Assembly (NCBI GenBank): GCA_009667805.1
Contig: CM019065.1
Span: 152,742,101 to 152,806,100, forward strand
Direction: 5' to 3'
DNA from: Leptobrachium leishanense
Lineage: Eukaryota; Chordata; Amphibia; Anura; Megophryidae
Length of the DNA stretch: 64,000 bases
Of this stretch, positions 1 to 11,388 are shown in pieces (the stretch's first letter is position 1; each line of letters begins with the position of its first letter). The notes beneath the pieces are model-generated. The model saw only the letters and a list, made by a program, of their open reading frames with translations, was not told the DNA's origin and did not search any database. Position numbers and translations under genes: made by a program.

Positions 1-133
1 AGTCACTGCAAATGCTACGTTAGCAGTGCTGAGCGGCTGAACGGCGTTCAATGGCAAGTTGCTAACTTAGCACTTGCAGCGGCTGAGGTATTGAACGCGC
101 CCCAGGTGTAGAGGGGGACCTGCTCGAATGAGC

Positions 134-535
134 TTACAGTCTCTTAATGCGCCTTTGCAATTTTTTTAATGCTGATAAAAATTTATTAAGAGTGCTTGGG
201 GAAAAAAAAACCATAGTATATCTCATTGCAAAAATGTGTTGTTGGTAACAATGTCTTCCAGCAGATGGCAGGTCATACACTACCTTTACTGTCTTTTTTA
301 ATTTTTCAATTCTATCAGATAAGCTTTTAATCTTCTGCAACAACTCCAGATATTCACCCAACACTGTAAACTTGGCATTTTTTCCTGGCGGCATCCCATT
401 TGGGTGTTTCTCACCATGCCAGTGGAGTGAGGCAGCATTGTTTGTTTTGCTAGAATCAGTCGAGCATACAACGGATCGGGCAGGGCAGTGTGTTGAACCT
501 GGGGTAATGGCACCCTTGTGAGAAGTATTGAACAA
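134..535 (-). other. Unidentified coding-like ORF, 133 codons
   Basis: This uninterrupted minus-strand ORF lies left of the first POLD2 exon in the window. The translation is not low-complexity. It has a Leu/Lys coiled-coil-like segment (YLELLQKIKSLSDRIEKLKK), then VVYDLPSAGRHCYQQHIFAM and a basic C-terminus ending LQRRIKRL. I do not recognise the family. It could be a fragment of a mobile-element protein, a processed gene copy or an exon of an unknown gene. No splice sites were established. Confidence 0.3.
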
Positions 536-1267
536 GCTCCTAAAATTCTTCTTTCATAACATCACATGCTATATCCTTCGCTTGTTAAGTAAACCCCGAA
601 TGTCACGAGTAATCCGGTGCAGTAAAAGCAGTGAGCGGCCTGGGCAGTTGGAGAAACGATTAAACCAAAATGAAAATGTTTAGTCTAATGATGTGAAGTT
701 TGTTTGCATCAAAAACATGATGTGAATATGATAGGAAAGTTACCCCCCCCCCCTTCCCCAATGAATGTGTAGAAATATTAGCTGAAAAAACTATCCTTTA
801 AACCTATCCATAACTTCTAAGAATGGAGCAGCGTTTATTGACTAAAAATGACAGGAGCATCATAGAATAGTAGTGGCGCTTCTGAAGAAATGTAGCAGAA
901 TCTGTTGGTTACGGTTGGGCTTAGGGGTTAGTTAATTTTGCAGTAAATTACATATATTTTCATGCCCACTGTCCTTTTCCTATCATATTCGTGTACCTTT
1001 TTTTTTTTTTTGACCAGGAGTGAAGGTTGCACCATTTTTCGATCTTCTTTTCCTGCTCTGGTAGATTTTTTTTTTATTTTATTAGCTTTTTGACATGCTG
1101 CTAAAACCATCCATAATTTCAATGGTAAACCCACGCAATTTTTTACAGTTGGATGTGAAGGTTTGGGAGAGTGTTTTGTCTTACAAAGTAGCATTGCTGT
1201 GATTGTAAAATATCAGATACATGTTTTTTCCGCATTCAGTTTGTGTAATTCTCCATTGTCATTAAAG
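536..1267. other. POLD2 intron, no feature recognised
   Basis: This is AT-rich intronic sequence with homopolymer runs, including a C-run near 745 and T-runs near 1000 and 1065. None of the missing N-terminal POLD2 exons could be found here. Confidence 0.5.
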
Positions 1268-1391
1268 CACAATCTACTGCCTCAGCCACCACGGCATAAA
1301 TTTATCAGTGACTCAGATGAACTTATATTGGAAGATGAGCTGCAGAGGATCAAACTTGAAGGGACCATCGACAAACAGAAGTTTGTAACAG
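1268..1391 (+). CDS. POLD2: POLD2 exon (first in window)
   Basis: The acceptor is ATTAAAG|CAC and the donor ACAG|GTGAGA. It enters at phase 0 and leaves at phase 1. It encodes [12 protein letters not shown] through KFVTG, a strong match to vertebrate POLD2. Confidence 0.95.
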
Positions 1392-4300
1392 GTGAGACTG
1401 GGAAACCAGACCATGACTTTTTTGGAGCACGGTGCTAGAGGCCACGAAATCAGTCTGTAAACAATGCTCAAAATATATGTAGAATATTCAGAAATATACG
1501 GGTTGGCACACTTAGCAAAAGTAGTGGACTAGTGCGTCCCCTGGACATATCATATAACCACCCTCAATGGGTGTAGACCCTTATAAACAACCGTAATGCA
1601 GAAAAAAGTATAGCAGAGGTCTGCATACTAGAGACCTGTTGGTGATTAACATACACAGCAGAGGGCAAAAATAAAATAAAGCTTAAGCTTTAATGGCAGT
1701 GTATCAGACAAAAAGAGAAATTAATGCAATTCCAAAAAGTTAACTAATAGCACCCAGGAACTGGTCAGTTTGGGCCCATCTCTAATTAAATGTATGTTCT
1801 CATTCCATAGGTACCAGGTCATATATAATTCTATAAGGCTTTATTTGGTTTATCAGTGTGCAGACCTATGCTATAATTTTTCTGCAAAATATATATAATT
1901 TATTGTTTTTTCTTTTCTGAGGTAATGTTTTGATTCTCAGTGTAGTATCACCCATGTTGCCATTTCTGAATTTTCATCAAGATTGTCTTGTGAATGTTCA
2001 ATGAAGGAATGTCACTCACATGTGTTACATACACCTGGAGGCATTGGAATAGCTGGCATATGCTCATGAAAGCTCAGGGACGCTGTGGTTTGTAAGTTAT
2101 GTAAGATGCAGAGACTTGTCTTCTATTGCAACTCTCAAATTCCTCAGTTGCAAAAATTATCCACTGCTAAACAGACATCTCTCGGTGTATAGATTTCTTC
2201 TGTGGCAGTAAACTGATTGAGCAACCACAAACTGCCATCACACAATTTGCAAAAATCCCTGTTCTAAGGCTAGGGTCAGACGAACGCATTTTTCACGTTG
2301 CCCGTGAAAAAGTACGGTCGAACGAACGTACGTATTTTTTCACGGAATACGCGATAGCGGTCATACGATGCGCTTTTTCGTCCGTGATTTTGTACGGATC
2401 CTCAATAAAACACTTTTTGAGTCTGGACGTTATGTTAGCCGGACATTAGCAGCGTCTGACGTCTCCTAATCACACACACACGCCGCTATGCGGACGCAGC
2501 GCACTCTGTACGTCAGTAGTAGCGGTTTGACGTTCTCGAAAAAATGCGTTCGTTGGCCACTTGCGTTGCGCGGACGAACTTTCGTGCGGCCGTTCGTCGT
2601 ATGTTCCCCAGCATTGGACGTCATTTGCTGCTAGTACGGCCGTGATTTCGTGCGGCTAAACGCACGTTAAAACTGCGCTAGTCTGACCCTAGCCTTATGC
2701 ATCGTGAAGAGAACATACATCTACACACAGTGACCGTTACATAGCGGTGTAGTCTGAAATTCCCAGACGCCTGTGAATGCAAGAGATGGCCAAAGAATCA
2801 TGGGAGTTGTAGTTCAGAAAAATCTGAGGGGCAGACGTTTGAGATCCCTTGCTCTAGAGCAGGTGTTAGCACACTTGCCCCCCCCCCCCAGATGTTTTGA
2901 AACTAACAAGTAACTGAGCATCATGGGAGATGTAGCTCAAAACATCCGCGGGGGCCCATGGTTGCTGATCCCCTGGCCTAGAGCTTTACATACTCGAGCA
3001 ATTAAGATAGCAGAGTCTTTGCTCTTCAAAGCCTGTTTATCAATGTTGGATGATAGATTTCGTTTTTATTCTCCACATTCCTCCAGGTGCAGTTCTAGCT
3101 GTTCTTGGGGTAGAAGGAGATGCAGGAAAGTTTGTTGTGGAAGATTTTTGCTTGGCCTCCCTCCCCACGCAGACGCCGTTGCCAGATGTGGATGAAGACA
3201 GGTGAGTCTCGGCTTCCATAGTCACGTGTTAAAGCGGTTTTGTTTGGGTAACTGCTCTTATTAAAACCTGCTGTGCCAGGCAGACCATTTGTTTTTCCAA
3301 CAGTCTTTTTTTCTTTTCTCCCCTCACCGCTGCTGAGGCAAACACATTTTTTTGATGTGGGAGCGCAACCTAAGACTCAGCCCGTCTAGAAACTAGAACT
3401 TGAAACCCACTAACTTCATAACAGTAGGGCTTATGGAAGCCGTAGAATGAATTGGTCAGATTGCTCTTCTTTTCTAGTCTATGGCTGTTATATACACAAA
3501 GAAGCCTCACGTTGCCTACTACGTTTTTCTAAACTGTCTGAAATGTATAGGAGTTTAAGAGCATTTTAAATTATTACTAATACATCTGTGTGTGTGGTGG
3601 AGAGGAAACAATATTTTGAAATCCTTTTAAGTAAACAAAACCGCCATCCCATGGTAGTGTTTTATCGTTTCCATTTCTTTAATTTCTTTTGTGATTTGTT
3701 AGAATTGAGTAGCTTTCCCTGGCATTGACATAAAAGAATTGGAAATGAACAAACCATTTTTCTCATGTCTTCAGAATCCGATAACTTACACAATAAAAGG
3801 ATATTTTTGGTTAATTTATAACCTGGTGTGAGCAGATTCTAAATCTAGACTGCTGATATGTCAGGGCATCCACATAAACACAGAATGGCAGTCTTCTAGT
3901 GATGCCCGTGAATGAGAAAGCTGGCGTTGCCAGTTGTTGAAACTAGTTAAATAACATTTTGCAATATCTCAAGGCATGAAAATCTATTGAGCTTTATGAT
4001 TATCATAATCCTTTGATTAGGCATGACCGGCAGAGTGAACCTGTCCATCACAATCTCACTATAATGTCATTTAAATGGTCTTGCACCCACCCTAGATCTG
4101 TAGTGGCGCAACTGTGGTCAGAAGTGGATGTAGATACTTCTGTGACGGGACTGCCCTAAGGAACAACACTTCTGGGGCCTTGTTCAGCTTTTACTGTCTG
4201 ATGTGTTTTCCAGGTGCTGTGAGTTAGCTGTCTAACAGTAATACTTGTAGCCCAGAGGACTCTTGCTTATAGTAGGTGTAGGGATCATTTACCTACATTG

Positions 4301-7300
4301 AGGGAGGTCACTCTGAAGTTGTCCGAGTCTTGCATGATGGATGAATTAACAGCGAAGGAATGCTATGCATTTATACTATGAATAATGGAATATCCGGGTA
4401 GATTATGTCTTGCCTTAATTACACTCCAGGAACCCAAATTTTTATTCATGTTAGCTCATTTGATTCGCCTACTGGTTCCTCCATGACCTCTCTGAATTCT
4501 CACTATCAATGATTTCCTACTAGCTCTCAAGGGACCGGATACTTAAGACTCCACAAAGATGTCAATCTCCTGGTGTGTGGGGAAATGGTTTTACTCTTAC
4601 CCAAACAAAAAGGATTTCTCTGAAATCATTTAGAGATTAGAGAACACACAAAAATATATGTGGGATTGATGATGAGAAGATTGTTATGGGAAGCTTTAGT
4701 GATTCCTATATTGCGGCGACCCACTAGAATGTTAATTAGGGGTACAAGACAGCAAAGCTTGCTGAGAAAACATGACCTGCATATACATTGGCATAAGAAA
4801 CCCCACAGAGCAGCGCCAGTGTTTGTTGCTGTGTTATGTATTCAGTGATATAAATGCATCATATAAACAGACATGGTGTATTTACTTATTAACAAAGGAT
4901 GGTCTCTTTTTTTTATTTTTTATGTGTAATGCAGGTACGTGTTGCTTACTGCTGGCCTCGGCCTGGGTGGTGGAAGCGGTGACAGTCTAATGGGACTGCA
5001 GCTTCTTCTGGACTTGGTGACTGGTCAGGCCGGAGCAGAGCAGGATCAGTGTTCTGCGGCTCGGATATCCAGGGTCATACTGGCTGGCAACCTGCTGAGC
5101 GAGAACACCCAGTGCAAGGACTCGCTTAATAAGGTATGGACAAGAAAGGTGTCTTTTTGTGCTTTGTTTATTCTGTCCTCAACTGCATTGTCTATACAGC
5201 TGGTGGTATTTCAGCGGTAACATTCCACCTCTGTTCTCTTAAAATATTTCCCTTTTTTTTTTTTTTTTGCTGTGCAGTTTGTTCCAGTAAAGTAAACATG
5301 GCGTTTTTTTTCCTCTTCTATTCTCCTGTTTGCATTGTTACATCTGGTTTTCTTGATGTTTATTGGTTATACAATCCCATAAGAGCAGCCTGTTTTAAAA
5401 CCTATAAAGCAACACAAGTTTAAAAGAAAAAAATTACTGTTTTAGAGACGCCTTTTGATATAAAATATCAGATTTTCATTTCTCATCTGTAATTCTGAAT
5501 CCAGGCGAAATATCTCAGTAAGAAAACACAGGCAGCCAGCGTGGAAGCTGTGAAGATGCTGGATGAGATCCTCCTTCAGCTGAGTGTAAGAGTTTCTTTT
5601 AATTATTTATTAAAAACAACTTTTTTTTTTTGTGGAAATATCTTTTTAAATATTGAAATAATGCATCCCCCCCATTTCTTGGGATATACTGCCTGTCTCA
5701 CTTGATTCCGGTTATTTGCCTCAGGTTTTATGGAAGGTTGTAATCGGTTAAAGAACACTTAATCGCAAATGACATCTAAGGGGTGTTGTACATTAACACA
5801 CACCACACACGTCAAACTCCTACATACAGCATTGAGGTGTGGAGCTGCTCCCTCAAGCTGAACCCCTGGTGAAAGGAGACGGTGGGGTGCAGCAAGGCCG
5901 TGGTGAGTAGAGCAGCAGCAGCTCCTCGCACGGCCTCCCCCGCTCTCCCAGTAGATGGCGCTGCTGCTTCCTGGGTACGGGGGAGGAAGTGGATGTGGCT
6001 GGAACCGCTGGCGCTGGAGGCCACCTTGCAGTTATTGGAGTGAGGCAGGTGGGCTGGGTCAGGTCCCCGAGCAGCTAGTGCCGAGCCGGGGCGCCTCCCC
6101 ACCCAGCCCACGTGAAAGTAGTGGCAGTCTGCCGCTCTTGCTCGACTGCGTTCGCCAGCTCGGCCGCCCAGGTACGATTTGACTGACCGCTAAGTCCGCG
6201 GTCGGGCAGAATCGATGATGTACTAGAAAATGCATCAATGCAGCATTGTTCAATGCTGCATTGAGATGCATAGATTCAACGATTATTTTTGACAGCCCTA
6301 ATGGATATGGTGGTTTTTGCATTCAGTGTATCTAATTAACCCCTTATTAACATGTATAGCAGCAGTTACTTTTAATGGAGTTTGGTGTTCAACCTCATTC
6401 TTGCAGAGATATTGTTTTCATTTTATAACTAATTGAGATATAAAGAGTTAGCATATTTGTTTTGTTTCAAGCAAAATAAAAGCTGCTAGACCCTTTTTGA
6501 AGTCTGGGTTTATTGTGGACCACAGACAAATTCTATATTGTTTTTCAGAGGACTCCGCAGAATCAAAATATATCATCACTGTGTGTATATCAAAATATGT
6601 AAAAAAATATTAACTTTCCATGCAAATTTCAGTCATTTGCAACATGTAAATTCTTCTACTGTATCTGTACCCCTGGGTCAGAGCTTGCTTGTTTATGGTG
6701 CATTTTCAAAGAGGGGATGGGACCTAAAATTAAGAAATCTGGCGTTTAAAGGTAGGGAAAGTTTGGTAGTGGAGAGTATGAGTGTTAATAGAGGACCAAA
6801 AGCGACGTATTACCGGGCAGCCCCAAAAGCAGTGATAGAGGTCAGCGTGTTGATCTGAGTATTTGAAGCACGAGGGATTGGGTTTCCAACCCATTAAGTG
6901 CAGTCTACGTGGGGAGTAATAACTGTGTGTGTAACGTTTTTATAAACCTTTCATGATCGGACACTGCTGGCAAGATTGTAATCAGGTATGTGTGGGCTGA
7001 TAACAGATCCTCAGTAGAGCGAGATGGGAGATGAGGAAGCCATTGTATAGGTCCCGTCGTAATTGTAGACCAATCGACAATATGACTAAGTAGATTAGTA
7101 AATTTCCTCGTTATATAATCAAATAAGGGTCTATTTTTATGACTGTCAAGACGGTTAGTCCAGTCAGCCACCGTGAAGGCAGATGTAATGAGTTTCTTTC
7201 TTTATTCTAGGGCTCTGTGTTTGTTGATGTGATGCCTGGCCCTTTTGATCCTACAAACTACATCCTTCCACAACAGCCCCTTCATCGTTGCATGTTCCCA

Positions 7301-10185
7301 CAGTCTGCTCCTTACAGCACCCTTCAGATGGTAACAAACCCCTATGAAGCCGATATAGATGGTGTCAGGTACTTATGCATCCAGAAGTACCTGGAGTAGT
7401 GAGTGGAATGTAATCTGCATATTAATGTCCACTTTCTTTATAGATTCCTGGGAACGTCCGGTCAAAATGTAAATGATATCTCAAAGTACAGCAGTATGCA
7501 GGATTACTTGGAAATACTAGAATGGACTCTACAAGTAGGACATTTATGTCCTACTGCCCCAGACACTCTAGGTAAGAAGAATATATATTTATTTGCAAAG
7601 TATTTTACCAGGAAGGCTATATTGAGATTCCTCTAGTTTTTAAGCATGCTATCCAGTTTTATCTAGAAACACATTCAATCCTGCACCAATAAAAGGAAGT
7701 GAGGTGTATTGACTAGCCATTTTTGGTTCACGTTTTCCTCCTTGCTTTGATTAATACATAAGTAGTGAAATGGTAGATGTTTCACCGAACATTTGTTTCA
7801 CGTTGAAATTAATGTAAATATTTACCTTCTGAAGTGGTCACCTACATGTTTGGTGGCATTGCCCTTCGTTGTTCAATCTTTGGCGTCAGGTTAATTCTCT
7901 CCTTGATGGTATATTGGGGGTAGATATACCCTTCATTGCTGAAGTTATGCTTCTGGGGCTTCTTCCTCGACAGGTTGTCAATAGATAATGGAAAGTCTTC
8001 TAACGCATTGTCACAACTATGATGCTGTTAATTGCAAGACATTCAATATACCCACATTGAAAGGCATAGAAGACAAAGTTACAACTTTTTTCTCTTAAGA
8101 GCATCTAGCAACTCAACGTTTGGCATTGACAGTACCGATCAGGGATCCGTGGGTATTTTGGGATGTGCAATCTCTAACAGTCCTTCTAAATTTCTGTGAC
8201 TGTACTTTGACGCTATGTCATTGAGCGTTTTTATTTTGGTCCTCATTCATTCATCTATTCTTGATTTCCATGCTTGATGTTGATTCTCTGTACTTTATTG
8301 TACTTGGATTGTGTTGCTTTGTTTTATGTTGTCTGCTGATCCTCCTTGCCCCCCCCCCTACCCCTTGTATCCCCTGTATTTGAAGACCATAAAATACTAA
8401 ATTTAAAAAAATATCTACCTTCTTCCTCTAGGCTGTTACCCTTTTTACAATTGTGATCCATTTATACTTCATTCATGCCCACATGTGTTTTTCTGTGGTA
8501 GTGCCCCCAACTTCAGCTGCAAAGACGTGACAGGTAAGGCATTGCAGATTGTGGATTACAATTGCCGTCAGATACCTAGTCTTTTTTGTTCTTTTTAAAA
8601 AAAAAAAAAAAAATTACTAGGAAGGATACATTGAGATTTCTCTAGTTTTCAAGTATGTCCTGGGTGGCGAGTATGTACCGTTAGGTGTCTTGCCCAAGGA
8701 CACTTACTGGAGAGGTGCTCTTGCTGGAATCTAATCTGTGTCTCCACAGTCTCCCTCCATGGTTATAGAGCCGTGATGTTACCTCTACTCCACCCAACCT
8801 TTATTGTCTGTGTGATAAATACATTAAACCAGCACAATCCTTTTTGCATCCACAAATATTAGTCTACACCATTGTAACAAGCGAACCGTGTATTGCAGTC
8901 TACTGTGCCAGGCTCTGTGTTACAGCGTGTGTGTGTGTGTGTGTGTGTCAATGCTCGTACAACCGAGACTGTATCAATAACTCAGTTAATTATTCAGTAT
9001 TTTTAAAGCATCAACATATTCCACAGCACTATAAAGTTGGGAGAACACCGTCAAAAGACCTAATAGTATATGAGGCACATAGGGCCTTAGCCACAGAATA
9101 ATTGTCTGGCAAATTCAGCACTGTAAATAATTGCTCTGCCAGACATCCCGTGAGCCTACAAATAAAGCCAGCAAATGCATGTTAGACATGGAGTGTGGAG
9201 TTGGTGGCCAGATAAAGCCTACCAGACACTGCCTGAGGAAAGACCTAAAGTTTGGAGTTTTCACTTCACTTCTCTCCAATTAACTTTTTAAATCAAATTA
9301 CGCTTTATTGGCAGTACCAAATACATTTTAGCATTGCCAAAGCATATGGGGAGGAGGGGGGTAGTGGGACATATATATGGGGGGGGGGGAATGGGCAAGT
9401 CCATGGACATTATCAGGGGTAAGGGATAATGTGAAGGGGGACATGAGAGTTATACAATTAGGATGAGGGGTGGGAGGTGCAAGCAGAGCAGAGGAAAAAC
9501 TGCTATGGAGAAGAAATTGTGGTGTTGGAATTCCAATGCATCCCAGGAATTTACTACGTGGGAGGAGACGGGACAGATTAGAGGTGGGGGTGTAATTGGG
9601 GAGATAAAGAGGAAACTAAAACCCCCAGCCTAAAAAATGATAAATTCTTGCATAAAATATAATCCGTAATAACATTAGGAGACAGTGTGGAGTAAAGCAG
9701 GGATCATCTTGCTTGTTGCAGAGGAAAGCCTGTGCCGATGGCTGGGGGTTCATGAAAGGAAGTGAAGCAAGGAAAGCTAAATATAATTTCTCAGTTTTAT
9801 TAGTTTACCATACAATCCTACATACTTATTCAGATCGTTTACATATAATGTTCTGTTAGCTGGAGAGTCCATGCACTTAAACAATGATTCTTTTCTGTTC
9901 TGGATGCAAGGCGTGCATATGTTCTGCAGATGTTTATTCCCCCCCCCCTCTTCTAGTCCATTCCCAAGAGCCTTGTGAATTTGGCACAATCGATTATGCT
10001 GTACATGTACCTTGCTTACAATTTTTTTTAAACTATCTGCAGGTCCTGAGGGTCAGCGTGTGCTACTCATCACGGTTCCGGAGTTCAGCAGGACACAGAC
10101 AGCATGCCTGGTGAACCTGCGCACGTTACAGTGTCAGCCAATCAGCTTTTCTGGATTCAGCCCGGATGATGAGTCTTGTGAATGA
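1268..10185 (+). CDS. POLD2: DNA polymerase delta subunit 2 (p50), C-terminal 349 residues, partial at 5' end
   Basis: This is the regulatory B subunit of DNA polymerase delta. In the nucleus it bridges the catalytic subunit POLD1 and POLD3 during lagging-strand synthesis and repair. Eight exons join in one frame with GT/AG junctions: 1268-1391, 3087-3201, 4935-5133, 5505-5585, 7211-7368, 7444-7571, 8432-8533, 10043-10185. They give 1,050 nt including the TGA stop. The sequence starts at HNLLPQPP, which is near residue 120 of the 469-residue human protein, so the lengths agree. Recognisable family segments are [16 protein letters not shown] (end of the OB fold), [52 protein letters not shown] and CQPISFSGF. 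The C-terminal part is the calcineurin-like phosphodiesterase fold, which is catalytically inactive in this family. Upstream exons, including the start codon, are outside the window: nothing in 1-1267 matches them. It converges on AEBP1. Confidence 0.97.
2268..2694. mobile_element. CpG-rich MITE with GGCTAGGGTCAGAC termini (copy 1)
   Basis: The ends GGCTAGGGTCAGACGAACGC and GCGCTAGTCTGACCCTAGCC are inverted repeats. The interior is rich in CpG and short ACGT-type palindromes, unlike the AT-rich intron. The flanks are TAA and TTA. It shares termini and internal motifs (GCGCACTCTGTACGTC) with the copies at 55345 and 59233. Confidence 0.8.
2750..2859. mobile_element. Short hairpin MITE, TTTGAGATCC type
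   Basis: The arms AAATTCCCAGACG and ATCATGGGAGTTGTAGTTCAG with TTTGAGATCCC resemble the copies at 11795, 28769 and 36440. It abuts the next MITE, sharing CTCTAGAG. Confidence 0.55.
2860..2975. mobile_element. hAT-type hairpin MITE (CAGGGGT family)
   Basis: The ends CAGGTGTTAGCA and TTGCTGATCCCCTG and the inner arms AGATGTTTTGAAACTA and TAGCTCAAAACATC fold on each other. The flanks CTCTAGAG and GCCTAGAG look like a decayed 8-bp duplication. The family consensus is seen best at 52107-52242. Confidence 0.65.
3087..3201 (+). CDS. POLD2: POLD2 exon
   Basis: The acceptor is CTCCAG and the donor GACAG|GTGAGT. It encodes AVLAVLG, then [14 protein letters not shown], the segment that follows VTG in the family. 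This is the most divergent part seen in the gene. The phase (1 in, 2 out) fits both neighbours. Confidence 0.93.
3202..4934. other. POLD2 intron, no feature recognised
   Basis: This 1.7-kb AT-rich stretch has short ORFs of low plausibility. I see no repeat termini or RNA gene. Confidence 0.5.
4935..5133 (+). CDS. POLD2: POLD2 exon
   Basis: The acceptor is ATGCAG and the donor AATAAG|GTATGG. It encodes [17 protein letters not shown] through [15 protein letters not shown], the start of the phosphodiesterase-like fold. It leaves at phase 0. Confidence 0.96.
5505..5585 (+). CDS. POLD2: POLD2 exon
   Basis: This 27-codon exon encodes [20 protein letters not shown] and then EILLQLS. The acceptor is ATCCAG and the donor GAGT|GTAAGA. 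Both ends are phase 0. Confidence 0.96.
5780..6180. other. GC-rich block inside POLD2 intron
   Basis: This is a locally GC-rich, CpG-containing stretch within AT-rich intron, with short ORFs on both strands (5812-6111 minus, 5955-6182 plus). There are no recognisable protein motifs. It is probably the interior of a degraded transposon whose right end is at 6300. Confidence 0.35.
6195..6300. mobile_element. hAT-like transposon right end
   Basis: It contains a near-palindrome CATCAATGCAGCATTG / CAATGCTGCATTGAGATG and ends ATTATTTTTGACAGCCCTA. Such ends are typical of hAT elements (CAGGGCTGTC when inverted). No left partner was found. Confidence 0.4.
6780..7190 (-). mobile_element. L1/Tx1-like LINE ORF2 C-terminal remnant
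   Basis: The minus strand reads [13 protein letters not shown] then [16 protein letters not shown]. This matches the Cys-His motif near the end of L1/Tx1 ORF2 (the CHKC..ADLYHLLWGCP pattern). It is truncated and decayed. It runs up to about 20 bp from the acceptor of the POLD2 exon at 7211. Confidence 0.6.
7211..7368 (+). CDS. POLD2: POLD2 exon
   Basis: The acceptor is TTCTAG and the donor GTCAG|GTACTT. It encodes [20 protein letters not shown] through [10 protein letters not shown], the most conserved stretch of the subunit. It leaves at phase 2. Confidence 0.97.
7444..7571 (+). CDS. POLD2: POLD2 exon
   Basis: The acceptor is TTTATAG and the donor CTAG|GTAAGA. It encodes [19 protein letters not shown] through CPTAPDTLG. 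It lies only 75 bp after the preceding exon. Confidence 0.96.
7840..8410 (+). mobile_element. L1/Tx1-like LINE 3' end remnant
   Basis: The plus strand shows decayed reading such as [12 protein letters not shown] and [11 protein letters not shown], then a T-rich untranslated tail ending ACCATAAAATACTAAATTTAAA with an A-run. This is the layout of an L1-type 3' end. It is full of stops and stops just before the POLD2 exon at 8432. Confidence 0.45.
8432..8533 (+). CDS. POLD2: POLD2 exon
   Basis: The acceptor is CCTCTAG and the donor ACAG|GTAAGG. It encodes [20 protein letters not shown] and then [14 protein letters not shown]. It matches the family region CPHVYFCGNTPSF and leaves at phase 1. Confidence 0.95.
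8615..8810 (+). repeat. Dispersed repeat (ACCAGGAAGGATACATTGAG), copy A
   Basis: This sequence recurs at 45447-45640 with over 85% identity by eye, through GTACCGTTAGGTGTCTTGCC to the TACTCCACCCA end. Fragments are at 7600-7640 (plus) and 36386-36430 (minus). The class is not established. Confidence 0.7.
8926..8948. repeat. (GT)n microsatellite
   Basis: About eleven GT dinucleotides in POLD2 intron sequence. Confidence 0.9.
9287..9480. repeat. Dispersed repeat (CTTTATTGGCAGTACCAAATACA), copy A
   Basis: It matches 60152-60345 nearly base for base, including GCATTGCCAAAGCATATGGGG, a G-rich stretch and AATGGGCAAGTCCATGGACA. No coding potential or termini could be assigned. Confidence 0.7.
10043..10185 (+). 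CDS. POLD2: POLD2 last coding exon with stop
   Basis: The acceptor is CTGCAG. It encodes [20 protein letters not shown], then [18 protein letters not shown] and a short divergent acidic tail ending in SCE, with TGA at 10183-10185. The human C-terminus is a few residues longer. Confidence 0.96.
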
Positions 10186-10870
10186 ACTGAACAAACTTAT
10201 TTCTAATACAGATTATTGAACGTAAATCTGTGAGCAGTACTCTGGACTGAGGTTGACACACTTTATTGTAAAGGGTGTGGAGCACCTCAAGTTCACCATG
10301 TTATTCAGAGGACGTTTATATGGAAGTACAAACATAGAAGTGAAAAGCTATGGCACATCCTTTGACCATAGGCGTCCACTGTTTCCATCTGTAAAAGAGA
10401 CCATCCCGACTCACATGACCATCTTTTTAATGGTGATTTAAAAATAGAAAGTATATTGAAAACTACCCTTTTGCCTTCAACATTCTAAAGCATGGCAGGT
10501 TCTGCCTATTAAATTCATGCTCAGCATACAGTTATTGGGCAATTGGATCAGCACTAGGTGGTAGCTCCACTGCCGAGTCAAAATAAATGCTACCGGATGT
10601 CTTTCTTGCCATTTTATTCCGAGGTTGTAAAATTACACTTGTAGCTGTTTTTTGAAAATTTAAAGAAGCCACTAATTTGAGGAAATAAGCATAAATTAGT
10701 ACCTTATTTTAGGATTTCTGATCTGCAATGGAAGGCTATTTATTCATGATTAGTCCTTCAGATGCCACAAGATACACACAGTCCTAATACAGAACGAGGA
10801 CCTGGGCACAAAGTTTAAAAATGCTGGTAACCGCTCGATACCATGAAATAAAACCGTTTATTAAATGTAA
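10186..10870 (+). promoter_or_regulatory. POLD2: POLD2 3' untranslated region with candidate poly(A) signals
   Basis: This is AT-rich sequence without coding potential after the stop codon. AATAAA hexamers lie at 10582-10587 and 10847-10852. Which one is used cannot be told from sequence alone. Confidence 0.55.
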
Positions 10871-10919
10871 GTCTGGCATTGTCTACTATATTTATAGGTT
10901 ACTTAAAAAAAAAAAACTG

Positions 10920-11072
10920 CGTCCACAGCAACACCCCCCCCCCCCTTGATGTTTTGGAACTACATCTCGCATAACACATAGACAACCTAATGTATGATGC
11001 ATGGCTGGCTGAGTGTCTTAGGAAAATGTAGTTCCAAAACATCTGGAGGGTCAAGGTTGCTGAGCCTTGCAA
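10920..11072. mobile_element. hAT-type hairpin MITE
   Basis: The arms TTGATGTTTTGGAACTACATC and AAATGTAGTTCCAAAACATC with AAGGTTGCTGAGCC on the right place it in the CAGGGGT family. A C-run replaces part of the left end. Confidence 0.7.
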
Positions 11073-11172
11073 GCAACTATCTTCTTGGTTATAGAATTTG
11101 GTAATACATTAAATTTGAAGGAAAAAAAACCAACTACATTTATAGCCTTACAGTGTTTACGTGTACTTAAAG

Positions 11173-11300
11173 CAGTGGTCAGCATCCTTAGCCCTATGGA
11201 TGTTTTGGAATTGCATCTCCTGTGATGCTTTGCTATTCTTTAGCTGAGCTTAATGGGAAATGAGGTTCCAAAATATTTAGTAGGCCAAGGTTGCTAACGA
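11173..11300. mobile_element. hAT-type hairpin MITE
   Basis: It starts CAGTGGTCAGCATCCTTAGCCC, has a central GATGTTTTGGAATTGCATCTCC arm and returns with AGGTTCCAAAATATTTAG and AAGGTTGCTAAC. It is diverged. Confidence 0.65.
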
Positions 11301-11388
11301 AACATCTAGCACTTGCAAACTATATGGTACAAGGATTTGCTACCCTTGTATTCATTACATCTACAATACATGCCCACCATATCTATTA

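Noticed and set aside
5812..6111. Small GC-rich ORFs in the POLD2 intron
   Set aside because: They occur on both strands of a GC-rich block, no splice frame with POLD2 exons, and no recognisable domain.
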